Below are positions 12,901-25,339 of a DNA stretch of 64,000 bases, in pieces (position 1 is the stretch's first letter; each line of letters opens with the position of its first letter). The stretch is taken from contig NC_043748.1 of assembly GCF_902148845.1 (NCBI RefSeq), forward strand, positions 14,970,945 through 15,034,944, written 5' to 3'. A program made the translations under genes and the position numbers. The notes under the pieces are model-generated. The model worked only from the letters and a program-made list of their open reading frames with translations, made no database searches and was not told the DNA's origin. The DNA comes from Salarias fasciatus (Eukaryota > Chordata > Actinopteri > Blenniiformes > Blenniidae).

Positions 12901-15900
12901 GTTCGAGGGCCACGATGCGTCTGTCCTGAAGGTCATCTTTGTGAGCCGAGGCACTCAGCTGCTCACCAGGTAAACACGCCCTTTTTAAATTTCTAGGATT
13001 TCCACCACAGTATCTCAAAATAAATATTTAAATATCATTAAAATTTATATTTAAACCTTAAATCTTCCATATTCGTTCACTCATCAGATAGAAAATGAAA
13101 TATTTGAAGCCTTTTTGTTTGTATTTTTTCCCCCAGCTAAGGCCGACACCAACTACACTCACAACAGGTTTGAAAGAGAATAGACAGAAACCATAAAGAC
13201 ATTCCTATCTCTGATCTAAGTATACACAGAAATGGTTCATTTGCAACCAATAGAGACAGAAACTCCAGCTGAAGCAACCTAAACATCAGCGGTTATATAA
13301 CAGATGAATATGGAGCTGTCTTTACAATAGGAACAAATAAAGTGATTAAATAAATGATGATAACTATAAAAATCTTAAATAATAAAACCGTAATTCAGAA
13401 ATAACAACATAAATAATCCAATTCTACTTTTACATTGCTATAGACATTGTTTTAAATTTGATCTTTACTATAATAAGTAATGAACATAAAACAATTGTAA
13501 TAGGATTAGCAGAATTCATATGGTCAGACTGTGTATTTCATTACATAAATAGAAAAAGCTTGATTCTGAACGGGTTTATATATTGTTTTTGTTTAAGTAG
13601 AGACACAAACTTTTTTTCAACGATATTGAAGTATTTTTAGTTGTTATATAATCAGCTGTCACACATAAGCGATCTTCTGTGAAGTGAACCAGACACAGGT
13701 TGTGCAGTCGGTGCCGCTTCGCATTGTTCTCTGGATTATTTAGAACCTAATGTGTGACTGCTCATTGTGTGACTTCAGTTATCTGCATGTCATAACACAT
13801 TTCATGGGATTTGACATTTGTCAAGCTCACTTGCTTTTGAAGAATCTCAAACTTAAGCTACAGGCTCGGGAAGTTTATTAGACCGACATAAAGCCCTCGT
13901 TTCTCCAGGATGCTTTTGCGTGTTTGTACATTATCACGAAAATCACTCAAGAGTCTGTGTCTCGAGAATGTTTTTTTTTTTTTTTTTACACTATAAATTA
14001 CAGTTTTTGCCTAAAACCAAAGATCTTGAAGTTCACAGTAAAACCTTGTTTGAATCTGAAAATAATCGTGACATGACGTGATTGTAGAACTACTACTTCT
14101 CTGCTTTCTGCTTGAGCCCTGCAGTGTGTCTAAATAAAAGTCTCTGCTTGTGCACAGTAATGATTCAACATGTTGTCATCGTTTTTCTCAAGCGGCTCCG
14201 ACGGTTTGGTGAAGCTGTGGACCATAAAGACCAACGAGTGTGTGAAGACGCTGGACGCCCACCAGGACAAAGTGTGGGGTCTCCACGCCACTCGCAAAGA
14301 CGACCGGATGGTGACGGGCTCCGCGGACTCCAACATCACCGTCTGGGAGGTGAGTAACGCCGGGAGAAGTGTGGGGGTCACTGGGACACGTCCTTGTCAT
14401 CTCGCTGCTCACATAACATTGAACTGTTTGACCTTTGAGTTCTGTCTGAAAGGGATGTTTCCTTTTAGATGTCAGTGGTTTATCGGAGCTTAATAAATGA
14501 CCTGTCACGCACCTTTCTAGGATGTGACCGAGGTGGAACTGGCAGAGGAGCAGGCCAAGCAGGAGGATCAAATTCTCAAGTGAGTTACACATAAGATTAT
14601 CTGCTGATCTGGAATGACGGAGCAGGTTGTCCGCTATTGTTCCTGCGCCCTCCAGACTGAAGCGGTGCACAAAGAAACGCCCAGTTCCACCTGATTATTG
14701 CTTTTTCTTCTAAGTTAAAATTAACATTTTCATTAAATGAAATATTTAACTTTTGTTCATAAAATTGAATGAATGTGCAAAAAATGATATAATAGGCAGT
14801 GTTGTTACAGGTTTTTTTTTTTTTTTACAACATATGACTACATTTTTATGTAATGCTGTGATGAGGTTTTATGCCTTTTTAAAGATTATCCCCTCTGTCA
14901 CCGCTAATCCTGAATGTCAACCCTAATCTATTTTGGGTTGAGACGTGACACTGTTGTGTAATGGCATGCTGATGCTCAGTACAATACAAATTATGTTTAA
15001 TAAGAACCCATTATGCCGTGCTGTCTTTATATTCTTAAAAATTTACCCCATTATCACAGAATCTGCTTTGTGATTCTTCGATTTGAATTGTACTTTTTGT
15101 AATCGTTCTCCACTTCATATTCATATTATGATTTTGAGTAAATGTGCACTGAGCACACGCCGCCCCTGTGTAAAATTCTCAGCTCACATTTCGTGTCCTG
15201 TTTTTGTGTATTTGTGCGTGAAGGCAGCAGGAGCTGTCCAACCTGCTCCATGAAAAGAAATACCTGAAGGCCCTGGGTCTGGCTATCTCTCTGGATCATC
15301 CTCACACCGTGCTCACTGTGATCAAAGGTATCCTGCAAAACCCACTGCAGCAGCTCTACCTCAGCCTTTAACCCTCCACACGTCCGGTATTGATTCTGTC
15401 TCTTGACATTCGCACAAAATGCCCCGTCCATCTCTTATTTTTGTTTTGTTTTGCGGGTGTTACCACAGACTGTGGTCGTGTCAGTCTGTCCCATTCAGGA
15501 CAAAGCACATTCAACTTAAAACAAGCAGCTCTGTCACTCCTGTTTTTCAGCGTGAGCGTTTTAAAACAGTAATATTTGGCTAGTCAGAAGCAAAATATTT
15601 TTAATCCCCATTACAAAACTTAGAGCAAGCCATTGTTTCACGGGGCAATGCAGAGTGTTTTCCAATCCAATTACAGTTTGACTGCATGAAGCTGTCATTC
15701 TAAATAAACATTACTTTTTAACTTGACACCTGACAGATAAAGCATTGTGATCTATTCAGAACATCAATTTAGCCCTTCTGTCTGCCTTCTCTTTGTTTGT
15801 TTCGTGCTTGTGTGACGTATAAGCTTGTGATTCATTTGTATTGGTTAATATTAATTGAGCTCATCCAGCTCACACGCTCTCTGAATGTAATGATGACTCT

Positions 15901-18599
15901 GGCCAAGTCTGCTCAAAGCGTGCTGGGATCAACTGGCAAATTAATCCTCTGTTCGATATTTATTCAAATATATTCACACAGAAACTCTTTAGTTATGTTG
16001 AAAACTGTTTTTGTACTTCTAAGACCAAAAGTTAATATAAAGATTCACCATTACATTCCAATTATATATAATCACATATCTTACAAAATGCTGTGAAACT
16101 AGCCAATATGTAACATATTTCACCGTTTCTAGTTAAATAAGCTTTAGAGTCTACTTTGATTGTAACGCACCTCAACAAACTGTATTATTTACAAATTAAA
16201 CAGTTCTAAATAGGACTTATGTAAGAGCTGCTGTCACTTGCAGCAGGTTTCTGTGAAGTGTGCACAAAGTTCAGGAACGTTTTTTCACATTTTTCCCTTT
16301 TATTTAAGAAGACTGCATCCATCGGGGAATAGAAGGTGCTTTCTAAAGCAGAAGAGACCAACAGTATGGTGTTTATGCTAGTTTTTCTACGTTTTTACTT
16401 TTCCTTAGTTTAGAAGTGACACGATCAATAGAAGGGTGAGATGCAGTTAGAGTTTTGTTTATTTTCTTTCATTCCTCTTTATTTAAAAGGAAGATAAATG
16501 CGTTCCGTCTTGTTTTGTTTTCAGTTGTTTCTGTTTGTTTTGCTGCACTGCGGTTAAAGCGGAATGCCATTCATTGTCCAGCGTGTGCACTTGCATGTGA
16601 AATTCAGCACGCGGCTCAAACAAAAGGCCGGTGCTTTGACATGATGGATTGTGGGATTATTCACGTGTAGTTGAGCTTAAGCGGAAGAAAAGCACCCGAT
16701 ACTGTCAATGATCTTTCTTTTCCATTCACACAAATAACAAAAATAGTACCGTAATTAATTACCAGGCTCTTGGTTGCCATGCACATGTTCATCCACGTGG
16801 GTTTAAAAAAAAAAATTACGAAACTTATATGATAGAAAAGTAAAGCTGTAAAGACATCTCTGTGGAATTCATTTAGTTGTCTATAGCGAGATCAATATCT
16901 GCTAATGCTGTCTTGTCCTGTGCCGTCCGCAGCGATCCGTCAGGGAGAAAACAGCCAGACGTTGCTGGAGAAGACGTTGCTGAAGCTTCGAATCGATCAG
17001 AAAGGTAACGCCTCGAAACATGTCCTCAAACCTTCTTTGAGTTACGCAAGACTCGTCAAAAGAATCCTGTGCTCGGGCTGATTGAACACAGTGTCAACAT
17101 CAGATTCATATTGAGATGAAAAGAGGATTAAACGTGATGAAGACCGACTAGAATTATCGGTGAGAAGCAGGTGAGTCTGAAAAAAGCCACAGATGATGAA
17201 ACAATTGAAATTACACAAGTGTGTTGGAAAGAATGACTCTCTTTCAAACAATGCGGGCATCGTCCCAGGCGGCACTATGCTAGGAATGTCTCTCTGGAAA
17301 AGGATGAAATATGTCGCTACTCCTGACCTCGTCTTCCATTCACACCGTCTGACATGTGACCCACATGTCACTCTGACCCCTCAGAGTCGCTGCTGCGGTA
17401 CTGCGTGGCGTGGAACACCAACGCCAGGAACTGCCACGACGCTCAGGCCGTCCTCCAGGTGCTCCTCACACACCTGCCCCCCGAGGAGCTGCTGCAGTAC
17501 CAGGGAGCACGGACGCACCTGGAGGGCCTCATCCCATACACAGGTCAGCGGAGGCCACGCTTCTGTCCAGATGTTGTGTTTCACAGGGTCAGTTTGGTCA
17601 AAGTTTTAAAGTAAAGTCACAGACTTAGGAGTTAGAAAAAAATATACCCATCATATCTCTGCCTGCTCTATCAATTATAATTCTAGCCTTGATTATTGAT
17701 AAATGAAGATATGTGATTGTAAAACCGATCTCCCGCAGAGCGACACATGCAGAGGATCAGCCACCTGCTGCAGGCGTCCATGTTCCTGAACTACATGTGG
17801 CAGAAAATGAGAGTGACTGGAGACCCGTCCAGGTACGAGACTGGTGTGGCTGTGGAAGGGTGAATTTAATATCAACCTATCTTATATAAACAGTAGGGTA
17901 TTGCGATCTACTATTTCTGTTCTGTCGAGTTTTTGCATTTCTTTGCGTGTTTTGTGGATTAATGGTAACTCAAACGTGAAAGGTTGAAATCAGTAAACAA
18001 AGTAGATAAGGTTACGGTCAAGGACTTGAACTAACTGGGTGATAAAGCTGTTATCGTCAGTTACAATCATTTTTATTTTTCCTTTTTACTTATTGGTTGC
18101 ATACAGACCTGTCCAGGAAGGCAAAGGGTGCCATGTACTTCTTAGTTATTATTTATTAATGCTTGAAAGTATCCATGACGTGCATGTCTGACATATTGTT
18201 TGAATCCTGTCTAGCATGGACAAAGATGAGGAAATGGATACGACTCCGCTTGGAAAGCCTTTCTATGTCATCGACAAGGAGAAAGGAAAAGTTGGCGATG
18301 AGATCCGAGATGACGCCGACGACAATGACAGTGGACAAGACGAGGATCCAGACTGCCCCGCGGAGATGGACGAAGACGAGGCGGAGGAAGTCAGCGCCAC
18401 CACGAAAGCCTGCGTAATCGTCACGCCCGCAGAAAGCAGAAAGAGCCCCGAGGCCAGTGGAAACCACAGCTCCGAGAGCGAGGAGGAGAGTTCAGACGAG
18501 GAAGACGTGGAAATCATCGAAGTGGATGAGACGGCAGCGAAAGGCGAGACGTGTCTCCCGGTCTCTTCGGCCTCGCCGTCCCAGACACCTTCCAGCTGA
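6914..18599 (+). CDS. tbl3: Transducin beta-like 3 (UTP13 homologue, SSU processome)
   Basis: Nucleolar WD40 protein of the UTP-B part of the small-subunit processome, needed for 18S rRNA maturation. Twenty-three coding exons: 6914-6945, 7075-7126, 7964-8059, 8348-8395, 8509-8650, 8735-8819, 8985-9155, 9276-9351, 9477-9573, 9663-9889, 10120-10261, 10558-10616, 10694-10800, 10996-11131, 12584-12823, 12899-12969, 14193-14349, 14521-14579, 15224-15327, 16933-17004, 17385-17543, 17739-17832 and 18215-18599. All junctions are GT-AG and in frame, giving 936 residues (human 808). The first ~650 residues are tandem WD repeats in two propellers (for example GSQDCTVKVWDLP, ASGSQDRMAKLWSL, SGSDGLVKLWTI). 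The C-terminal UTP13 helical domain follows (ELSNLLHEKKYLKALGLAIS). The last ~127 residues, in one exon, form an acidic serine-rich tail that the human protein largely lacks. Identification is firm. Confidence 0.96.
11132..12583 (+). other. tbl3: tbl3 intron 14
   Basis: A 1.45-kb intron. I see no second gene, snoRNA or recognisable transposon. The other large tbl3 introns, 12970-14192 and 15328-16932, are likewise unique AT-rich sequence, apart from a T-tract of about 16 near 13972-13987. Confidence 0.5.
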
Positions 18600-19045
18600 C
18601 CGCTCTCATCAAGCTGAACCCCGGCGACCCGGCTGTGGAGGATTGCGCTCTCACAGCAGTAGATCGGGCGACTCTGATTGTGTGGCAGGACACAGCTGTG
18701 AAGCGATGATCATCCTGTGAGCGGGGGGACTAAGGACATTCACTCTCCTGCCAACACCGATACCGTGGACCCTTACTGATTTTTAAACAGGATATCCACC
18801 ACCAGGATCCCTCCTGATGCAAAGGAGGAAGAGAACAGAAAGGACTGATGGGAGGAAGAACTTGCTTTGTGGACTTTCTGGGCAGCGAGCCAGGATCACC
18901 TTCCGAGTGCATAGCGTTGGCCAATTAGACCTGATTTACCGGCTCAACCACAAGAACCCGGTTTCCCGATGTCACCTTTATGCAACTCACACAAAGGTCC
19001 CTTTAAAAGAAATGGATGGTTTTCATGTCACAAGCACGTTTTTGA

Positions 19046-19051
19046 AATAAA
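19046..19051 (+). terminator. tbl3: poly(A) signal of tbl3
   Basis: AATAAA about 450 bases after the stop codon. Further AATAAA copies at 19160-19165 and near 19380 could give longer 3' ends. Confidence 0.65.
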
Positions 19052-19169
19052 GAAAATTATAATTTAAGATGAGTCACACTTTTCTTTAAGTGATACTCAA
19101 AACTAAACCATGTCCTTACAGAATGAGCATTTTAAGCTTCTGTTTACTGAAAGTTGAAAAATAAAGACT

Positions 19170-19997
19170 GACTAGAGCGTTGACCTAATTTGTTCAAGAG
19201 TCAGGTGTTGGTCAGATTTGCTCAGGAAGACCATTGTGTCATGAATTCAAGTTCAATCATATATAATGATAAAGTGAAATGGATTCAAGTATATAATGAT
19301 GGGCAAATTATTTTTAGACCTGTAATTACTGAAGTGTAAGGTTTTTTTACCTGCTTTTTTGTCTTTTGTAATCAAAAACTAAATAAATTTGGGCTTTTTA
19401 TAACCAAAAGGAACGACACTTTCTTGTAGGAGTCACAGGGCTGCGCTGTCGGAGTGTTTGGCACGCTTCACCGACAGCGTCGAAGGTTTCTTAAATTTCT
19501 CAGGTTGCAGTCTTCTGCCAACAATTCAAAGCTTCTGGGTTCTTCCCTGATATACTTGCTGGCATCGGTGAAATGTGTGTTAGTCGTGCGATGGAAAAGG
19601 TGTTCCTGCCCTTTTCAGGACAGCCTTTTGCCATGTTTGGATTTGATCCAATTAGATATATTAGAAATGGAACAAATAGGTGACGACGGCGACGGGTCAA
19701 AGTGCACGTTTACTCTTGTGGAGTCATCTGTTACACAACTGGCTTCAGTTTGGTGCAGTCTAATAATTCTCGTGTTTTTGCAGCTTGGGCTTGAGACTGA
19801 AAAGTGTAGCCCTGTTTTACTGACAGTTGGTAGGAAGCTCGCATGATGTCGGGTTCCACACTTGACCTATTGGTAAAATGTATAGTTCATGCTGCGTAAA
19901 GGGTAAGGATATGGTGTTTATTTACACTTGTTGACAGTAAAAGTCAGAATAACCGAGGAAAAGTCAACAAAAGCATAGATGGTGCTTACAGAAATGA
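19170..19997. other. convergent tbl3/noxo1 spacer
   Basis: No gene seen. The small open frames here lack homology cues, splice context or conserved motifs. The two genes are transcribed toward each other across this stretch. Confidence 0.5.
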
Positions 19998-20003
19998 TTT
20001 ATT
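19998..20003 (-). terminator. noxo1: poly(A) signal of noxo1
   Basis: AATAAA on the minus strand, 382 bases after the noxo1 stop codon. Confidence 0.65.
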
Positions 20004-20384
20004 TGTAATCAGATCTTCATTTACATGCAAATACACTTCCTTGATCATAATCTGGAAGCCATGTTTAGTTTTAATTAGATACAGTCTATACACACACGCA
20101 CACACACTGGCACTGCAGACTTTAGATTTCCCATTTGGTCAGAGAGAAATGAACCCGAAGGGGGCACAATCTCAATGCATATAAGGCACAACACAAGGTT
20201 TCCAGTATGGAAAAATAACACCAGTAGAGACGAGGTGAGTTATGCATGTTAAGTACTTCTTCAGTATTCACAATTAACGATAAAGGTGTCACTGTTCCCC
20301 CCCAATATCATCTAAAGGCACACTAAGCATGTTCATTTAGTAGCAGAGAAGTATATACATCTAATTTTGCCATCAGTTGCATCT

Positions 20385-23300
20385 CTACCGACTGAGAATC
20401 TCTGTTTCTGTGGGCGACTGGCTGCTTTTGGCTGCGTTCTTCCGGGTGATGGTGGTGCAGCGGGTGAGGATCTCCTGAGCCCGAGGCCTCGGAGGCACCT
20501 TCGGCGATCTGGGCCCCTTGTAGAGGTTGGGATCAGAGACGCTGGGCATCAGCCGGCCCTCCATTCCGCTCGTCGGGCTGAGGTGGCTGCTGCTCATGGG
20601 TTCGGGCGTGCGGCTGAAGCGCGGCTGCTCGTCGTTGGCCACGGGGCTCAGGGTGAGGGACGAGCTGGCGGAGGAGGAGCTGAGCTCGTCACTGAAGCTG
20701 AAGTCGGAGCTGTCGCTGGAGAAGCTCCCCTCACTGTCCGCCCTGACCATCTTGTCTCGGTTGGCTTCCTCTTCGTCCATCTCCACCGTGATGGTGGGCA
20801 GAGGGGCCTGCAGGGTGGAGCTGGGCGTGGCGGCAGCAGCCGCAGAGCGCGAAGGCGGAGGAGGAGGAGGAGGAGGAAGGGGCTGTTCAGAGAAATCGAG
20901 AGACTGGGACCTCTGCTTGCTCTCTGGCTTGAGGAAGGGGGATGGGGACCTGGCGGGGGAACCCTGCAGCAGGTTTCCTTGGGAGCGGCTGAGCTGGGAC
21001 TGCTGCTGCAAATTGGAGGGGGACAGAGAGGTGGGGGAGGCCCGCGGGTCTGGAATGTTTGGTGTCAGGCGGATGTGGGGGTAACTGTGGGGCTTCAGGT
21101 ACATTGCAGGGATGTACCCGACTTTTCCATTGGATCTGTTGAACAGTGAGAAAGCAGAGATGAGAAGACGAGTTCTGAGTTGGCAAAACAGTAATACTTT
21201 GTCATCCGACATGATCTTGCAAAGCTCTGCAGATCAGAGGAAAATCTACTAATCTGTTCAGTGACGCACTATGATACCCTGTCAATCCACCATGAGCGCA
21301 CATGGTCTTCCTTAATTTGTACATTCCTTCTTTTGTTTGTGTTACTTCGATCAATTGATGATTCGTTGTGCTTGTATTACCTGTCCTGCATAGCTGACAG
21401 GGAACTTATTAGGAAACACCAATCACTCATCACCTGTTGATGTCAAAGCATTCACTCTCTGGCTTTTTACCAATTGGAAAATTGTCATCATTGTTTCCAA
21501 CTGTACTTTGTTGAAGTGAAGCAAGTTTTTCCAGTAACAGGATTGATAATGCTCAACTGTCGGTTGTTTGATTTACCTGATGAGCCACCAGCCGTTTTCG
21601 GATTTCTGCAACACCTCGACTACGCTGCCAATGTTCACGGTTATCTCATCGTCTTTGGTGGCCTTGTAGCTCTTGATTGCAGTGTAGAGCATGCCTGCAG
21701 AAAAAAATGAGTTCCTTAATGTCATGCTGTGTCTTGAAGGAATACGTTTGAAAGCAGCAGATAGAAGAATTTCAGGAAGTTCACGTACCTCTCTCAGGGG
21801 TGGCGTCCATCTCATCTTCATCGTCATCATCATCTATCTTCTCCAGGTAAGGCGCAGGAAACCAGGCCATGCGCTTGTCTTCTTTCTCCACCAGCCACCA
21901 TCCTAAACCAAAAGCAAACGTGTTGAAGCCGTCCTTCATTCACCGGATCCACGCTTGTCACGCCCGCTCAAGAGACACCAACTGAAGCTCACCGGCTTTG
22001 TCTTTGATGAGCACGTCGACTTTTTCGTCCACGGCCACCTTGAAAGGCTTGTTCTTGGTGTCTTTGGCCTCGTACGTGGCCACACATCTGTAGGTCTCCG
22101 TCACAAACGGCTGGGTCACGTTGCCACTGCTGGCATGCCTGCTGCCGTTTTCCTCCTCGGAAGGCATTATGATGATGCTGGGCAGAAGTCACAGGGAAAC
22201 ATTTGCTGAGCATTTTAAAATATCTTCAAAAATGTATTGTCGTGAGATATTTCTTCTCCCACTAGCCGTGAATAAACACCTTCCTAGAATTTCAGGTCTC
22301 AGTGGATGTTACAAAGAAAAGAAGCTCAGCGTGATATTAGAGCCTCTTGATGTTCGCCGACTATAAACCAGTAAGCACAGCAATAAACTATCAAGTATTT
22401 CCACTTTCAGGTTGACTGGAGAGTGACAACTCCGATAGTCAGCAAGAAAGGTGCTGTGAGGACATGACCGAGAGCTGAGAAACAAGAAAAATAGATCAAA
22501 TCAAAGTGAAAATGTGTCTTAATGCACTTTCAGGGGACATATTTGATCTAATTCTGGCTCTCAGATTTACAATTTCTCAGCTCTGGTACAAAAGGTTTCT
22601 ATTTATAAAAAATACACTGACGTAGAATTTTTTTTTTTTTTCATATTTCCGCCTTATTTTAAATCTTAGTCCCCAATCAAGTAAGACCCGATTTCATTTG
22701 ATCAAAGGTAGTTTCATATTAAACAGATTTGAATGATTAAATTCCACACAAATGGAAATATTTTGTGCTGCTGCAAAAGCCAACTTTAAATAGTCATAAC
22801 TGTTCAGCTTGAATGCTTTTCTCACCTGTTCTTGGCGAACTCCGGCTGCAGATCCTGGTCTTTGGGCTGGAAAAAGTTGATGAGGTCCGTCGACTGACAC
22901 ACTTGTGCGTCGCAGCTCAGAAGCTCAGTGCAGTACTCCTGCAAGAACTTGACGTACGCCAGTGTCTTGTTGGGGCCTTTTTTAGGGTTCTTCTGCTTCA
23001 ACGTTTTGTCTGAAAGCAAACGTGACATTTTCAGCCCTGATCCATCGGACTGCGATCAATATTAGATGAAGCTGTCAGTAATGTACCTTGAAATCTGGGG
23101 ATGACTCTGCCTGACTTTTTAAGTTTATTTGCAGACGGAAAGGCTTTCTTCAATTGTTTCTGTAATATAAAAACAGATTCACATTGGTTAAAATAATGAA
23201 CTCATACAGGAGTAATACATAAATGAAGTGCAATATTTCATACTCACATGCATGCTCTTGAATTCAGCAAAACTTCTGTAGATCACAATCTCGTTCTGGT

Positions 23301-23475
23301 CCGACCACAGCACGGATGTCATGAACAGCTGAAAAAGAACGTGCAAAGTTAAAGCACAAAGTTTGACCTCCTCAAATGACACGAAAAGAAACCAAAGACA
23401 TCTGCTGACTTTTTTCTTCTCCTTGTACATCACTCCAGAAACGTGCACGCTGAGAGGATAGCGCCCGGCCTCCAT
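20385..23475 (-). CDS. noxo1: NADPH oxidase organizer 1
   Basis: Cytosolic organiser of NOX1/NOX3, a p47phox relative that brings NOXA1 to the membrane oxidase. Eight coding exons, read downward: 23475-23410, 23328-23248, 23159-23087, 23009-22826, 22177-21993, 21902-21789, 21694-21577 and 21135-20385. They give 523 residues, against about 370 in human. A PX domain covers roughly residues 1-125, with the phosphoinositide-loop motif RVIPRF. SH3-1 is at ~162-220 (CVATYEAK ... [22 protein letters not shown]) and SH3-2 at ~238-290 ([11 protein letters not shown] ... [21 protein letters not shown]). A long serine/proline tail ends in the NOXA1-binding proline motif (PKVPPRPR) followed by RCTTITRK, as in human NOXO1. 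The start [10 protein letters not shown] matches human MAGPRYPVSV. No p47phox-type polybasic autoinhibitory region is apparent, in keeping with NOXO1. A long antisense frame over the last exon is a shadow. Confidence 0.93.
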
Positions 23476-23544
23476 GATCACACACCCAGAAACAGCCTGT
23501 TGGAGCGTCCAGTTCAGAGGCTCTTGATCCTGCTCAGGTTTCGG

Positions 23545-23740
23545 ACTGCAGCAGAAATGATTTGGAGCTCTATATATTGGTCCTTCCCTGTGAAGGGTGG
23601 GGCGTTGTGACTTACGTAGCAAGAGTTATTGTCTTCACGCAGGGATTTCCTGCATTGCTCCACAGCCACACCTGTATGGCACCGATACACAGCGCATGAA
23701 ACCTTGACTGACAGGCCGAGCTGTTCTCAATCCGTGGTGG
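23545..23740 (-). promoter_or_regulatory. noxo1: noxo1 non-coding first exon and 5' region
   Basis: Minus-strand splice signals suggest a 5' UTR intron: a GTAAGT donor at 23615-23610 and an acceptor CTGCAG ending at 23546. The first exon would lie just above 23616. It contains a short upstream reading frame of about 20 codons. The true start site is not visible. Confidence 0.45.
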
Positions 23741-23911
23741 CCCGGTGAGGATGTAGTGACAGGAAATAGTCACAGTCATCGGAAAATTCAACTGGCTTTG
23801 TTTTTAAAGCGTATCACTCCCATATCAGTCATCCACAGAAATGCTCTTTTGGTAATTCAGACGGAAGCACATGGAAATGATTGGTTCATTCTTTTTAGTT
23901 TAGATTTACCT

Positions 23912-24000
23912 CAGTCATGTTTGGGAGGGGACTGGAGACGCACACAGGGAGAACATGTAGACTCCAGAAGCCCACCGCTGAACCGCCATGCGACTCTCAC
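23912..24000 (-). repeat. interspersed repeat R1, partial copy
   Basis: Part of a repeat family found seven times in this window (called R1 here). This copy runs on the minus strand and includes the family signature TTCTCCCTGTGTG in reverse complement. Diverged and truncated. Confidence 0.6.
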
Positions 24001-24204
24001 CATCAAAGAAATCACAGTAACATGGAATACATACAGTGTGAGAGCAAAAACATCAGTAATCATAAGATCTGGTGCTTCATTGATGAAAACACAGTAATCA
24101 CTGAGCCTAATTATCGTATAATGTCTTGATTATCAGTCAACGAAGAAACAGAAAACCCATCAAACACACATCACATGGACCTAGTGATGCTTAATAAAGC
24201 TAGT

Positions 24205-24310
24205 AGGGTTGTATGGTGTTCAGTGGCAGGTGCTCTCGTCTCACAATGAGAGTGTTCCCAGTTCGAGCTCTGTGGCTTTTCTTACATTCCTCCCTTCCCT
24301 TGTGTGTGTA

Positions 24311-24354
<44 letters not shown>

Positions 24355-24440
24355 CTCCCAAAGTCCTTAAAACATGTCTTTGAAGTGAACTGGTGATTCA
24401 AAAGATGTAAGGGAATGTTGTCATCCTGTGATGGACTGAA
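24205..24440 (+). repeat. interspersed repeat R1 with internal TG microsatellite
   Basis: Plus-strand R1 copy. Its head (24205-24275) looks tRNA-like: an A-box-like TGGTGTTCAGTGG and a B-box-like CAGTTCGAGCT. A (TG)n tract at 24301-24352 has expanded inside it, and the tail keeps GTGATGGACTG. The head suggests a tRNA-derived SINE, but I cannot name the family with certainty. Confidence 0.6.
24301..24352. repeat. (TG)n microsatellite
   Basis: About 52 bases of slightly impure TG repeat. Confidence 0.95.
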
Positions 24441-24604
24441 TATCTTGAATTTCATGGCTTGGTTGATCAGACACAAAAAGCCTTGGTCATGGTCCGAAGT
24501 ACTTCTATTGTTCATGTGACTTTTTTTTTTTTTTTAAATCAGATGATTAGGTTAATGGCACTTATTTATAGCACATAAGCTATTTTTAGGATGCAAATTG
24601 TGAT

Positions 24605-24765
24605 TATCAGAGCTGGTCACAAGTCACGGGGCAAACGGAGACTGATAAGCACACTGTCATTCACACCTTGGGACAATCTATTCTCAAACTCACAACTTCT
24701 GTGGGACGAAGCTAAAGACCTTGAGAAAGTTCTATCACACACAGGACTCACAAACAGGACATTTT
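24605..24765 (-). repeat. interspersed repeat R1, diverged copy
   Basis: Reverse-orientation R1 copy, recognised from the order CATTCACACCT, GGGACAATCTATTCTCAA and CACACACAGG. More eroded than the copy at 24205. Confidence 0.5.
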
Positions 24766-25333
24766 TTTCATGATCATTTTCAGTGCCATTCAAAGAAATA
24801 TTACAACCATTCACACCTTGGAAGTGGTGTTTGGGAATTCATGTCGTAATCATCTAATTGTGCAATCTGACGGTCTGCTCTTATATCTGATTACACGCTT
24901 CCAATGAATGATCAATGACTCATGCTACTAATAATGCACAAATAATGGCATCGCGGTTTGTTTCGTCAAAATGCATATATAATCAAAACCTATTACTTTG
25001 TATGATAAATATGATTATCTCAGAAAACCTATTTTTCCAGCAGTCAGTGTCGATAGTGACTGCAGAAGTCTTGATTGTGAAAACCACACAAAAAAAAACT
25101 GCAATTCACGTTTCGTTCATTTCCTCCTGTCATGGAAGCAAACGCTTCCTGGTTTCCTCCGAAAGGTATGCTCATAGCAGCACGTACACCAGACAGGCTG
25201 CATTTATACACCAATACACTCAGTTTTAATTTGTCTATTCAAAGTACACTGCTGACCTCTAGTGATGAGTGTCTTCAGCTCACAGGTTTATAATAACCAT
25301 CAATGCGACACAGGATTGTATAAAATAGTCATC
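24766..25333. other. noxo1/gid4 spacer, unique part
   Basis: No gene seen. This is the right half of the spacer that joins the human 16p13.3-type and 17p11.2-type gene blocks. A second CATTCACACCTTGG near 24816 echoes the adjacent R1 copy. Confidence 0.5.
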
Positions 25334-25339
25334 TTTATT
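25334..25339 (-). terminator. gid4: distal poly(A) signal candidate of gid4
   Basis: AATAAA on the minus strand about 1.6 kb after the gid4 stop codon. If used, 25320-26939 is one long 3' UTR. Nothing coding was found in that stretch. Confidence 0.45.

Noticed and set aside
19454-19846. 130-codon plus-strand frame between tbl3 and noxo1
   Set aside because: No recognisable protein, no splice partners, and it lies in convergent 3' flanks.
20367-21149. 260-codon open frame on the plus strand
   Set aside because: Antisense shadow of the last noxo1 exon, whose minus-strand frame carries the SH3-2 end and the conserved proline motif.
24205-24275. tRNA gene
   Set aside because: A- and B-box-like words occur, but no cloverleaf forms and the same sequence recurs in diverged repeat copies.
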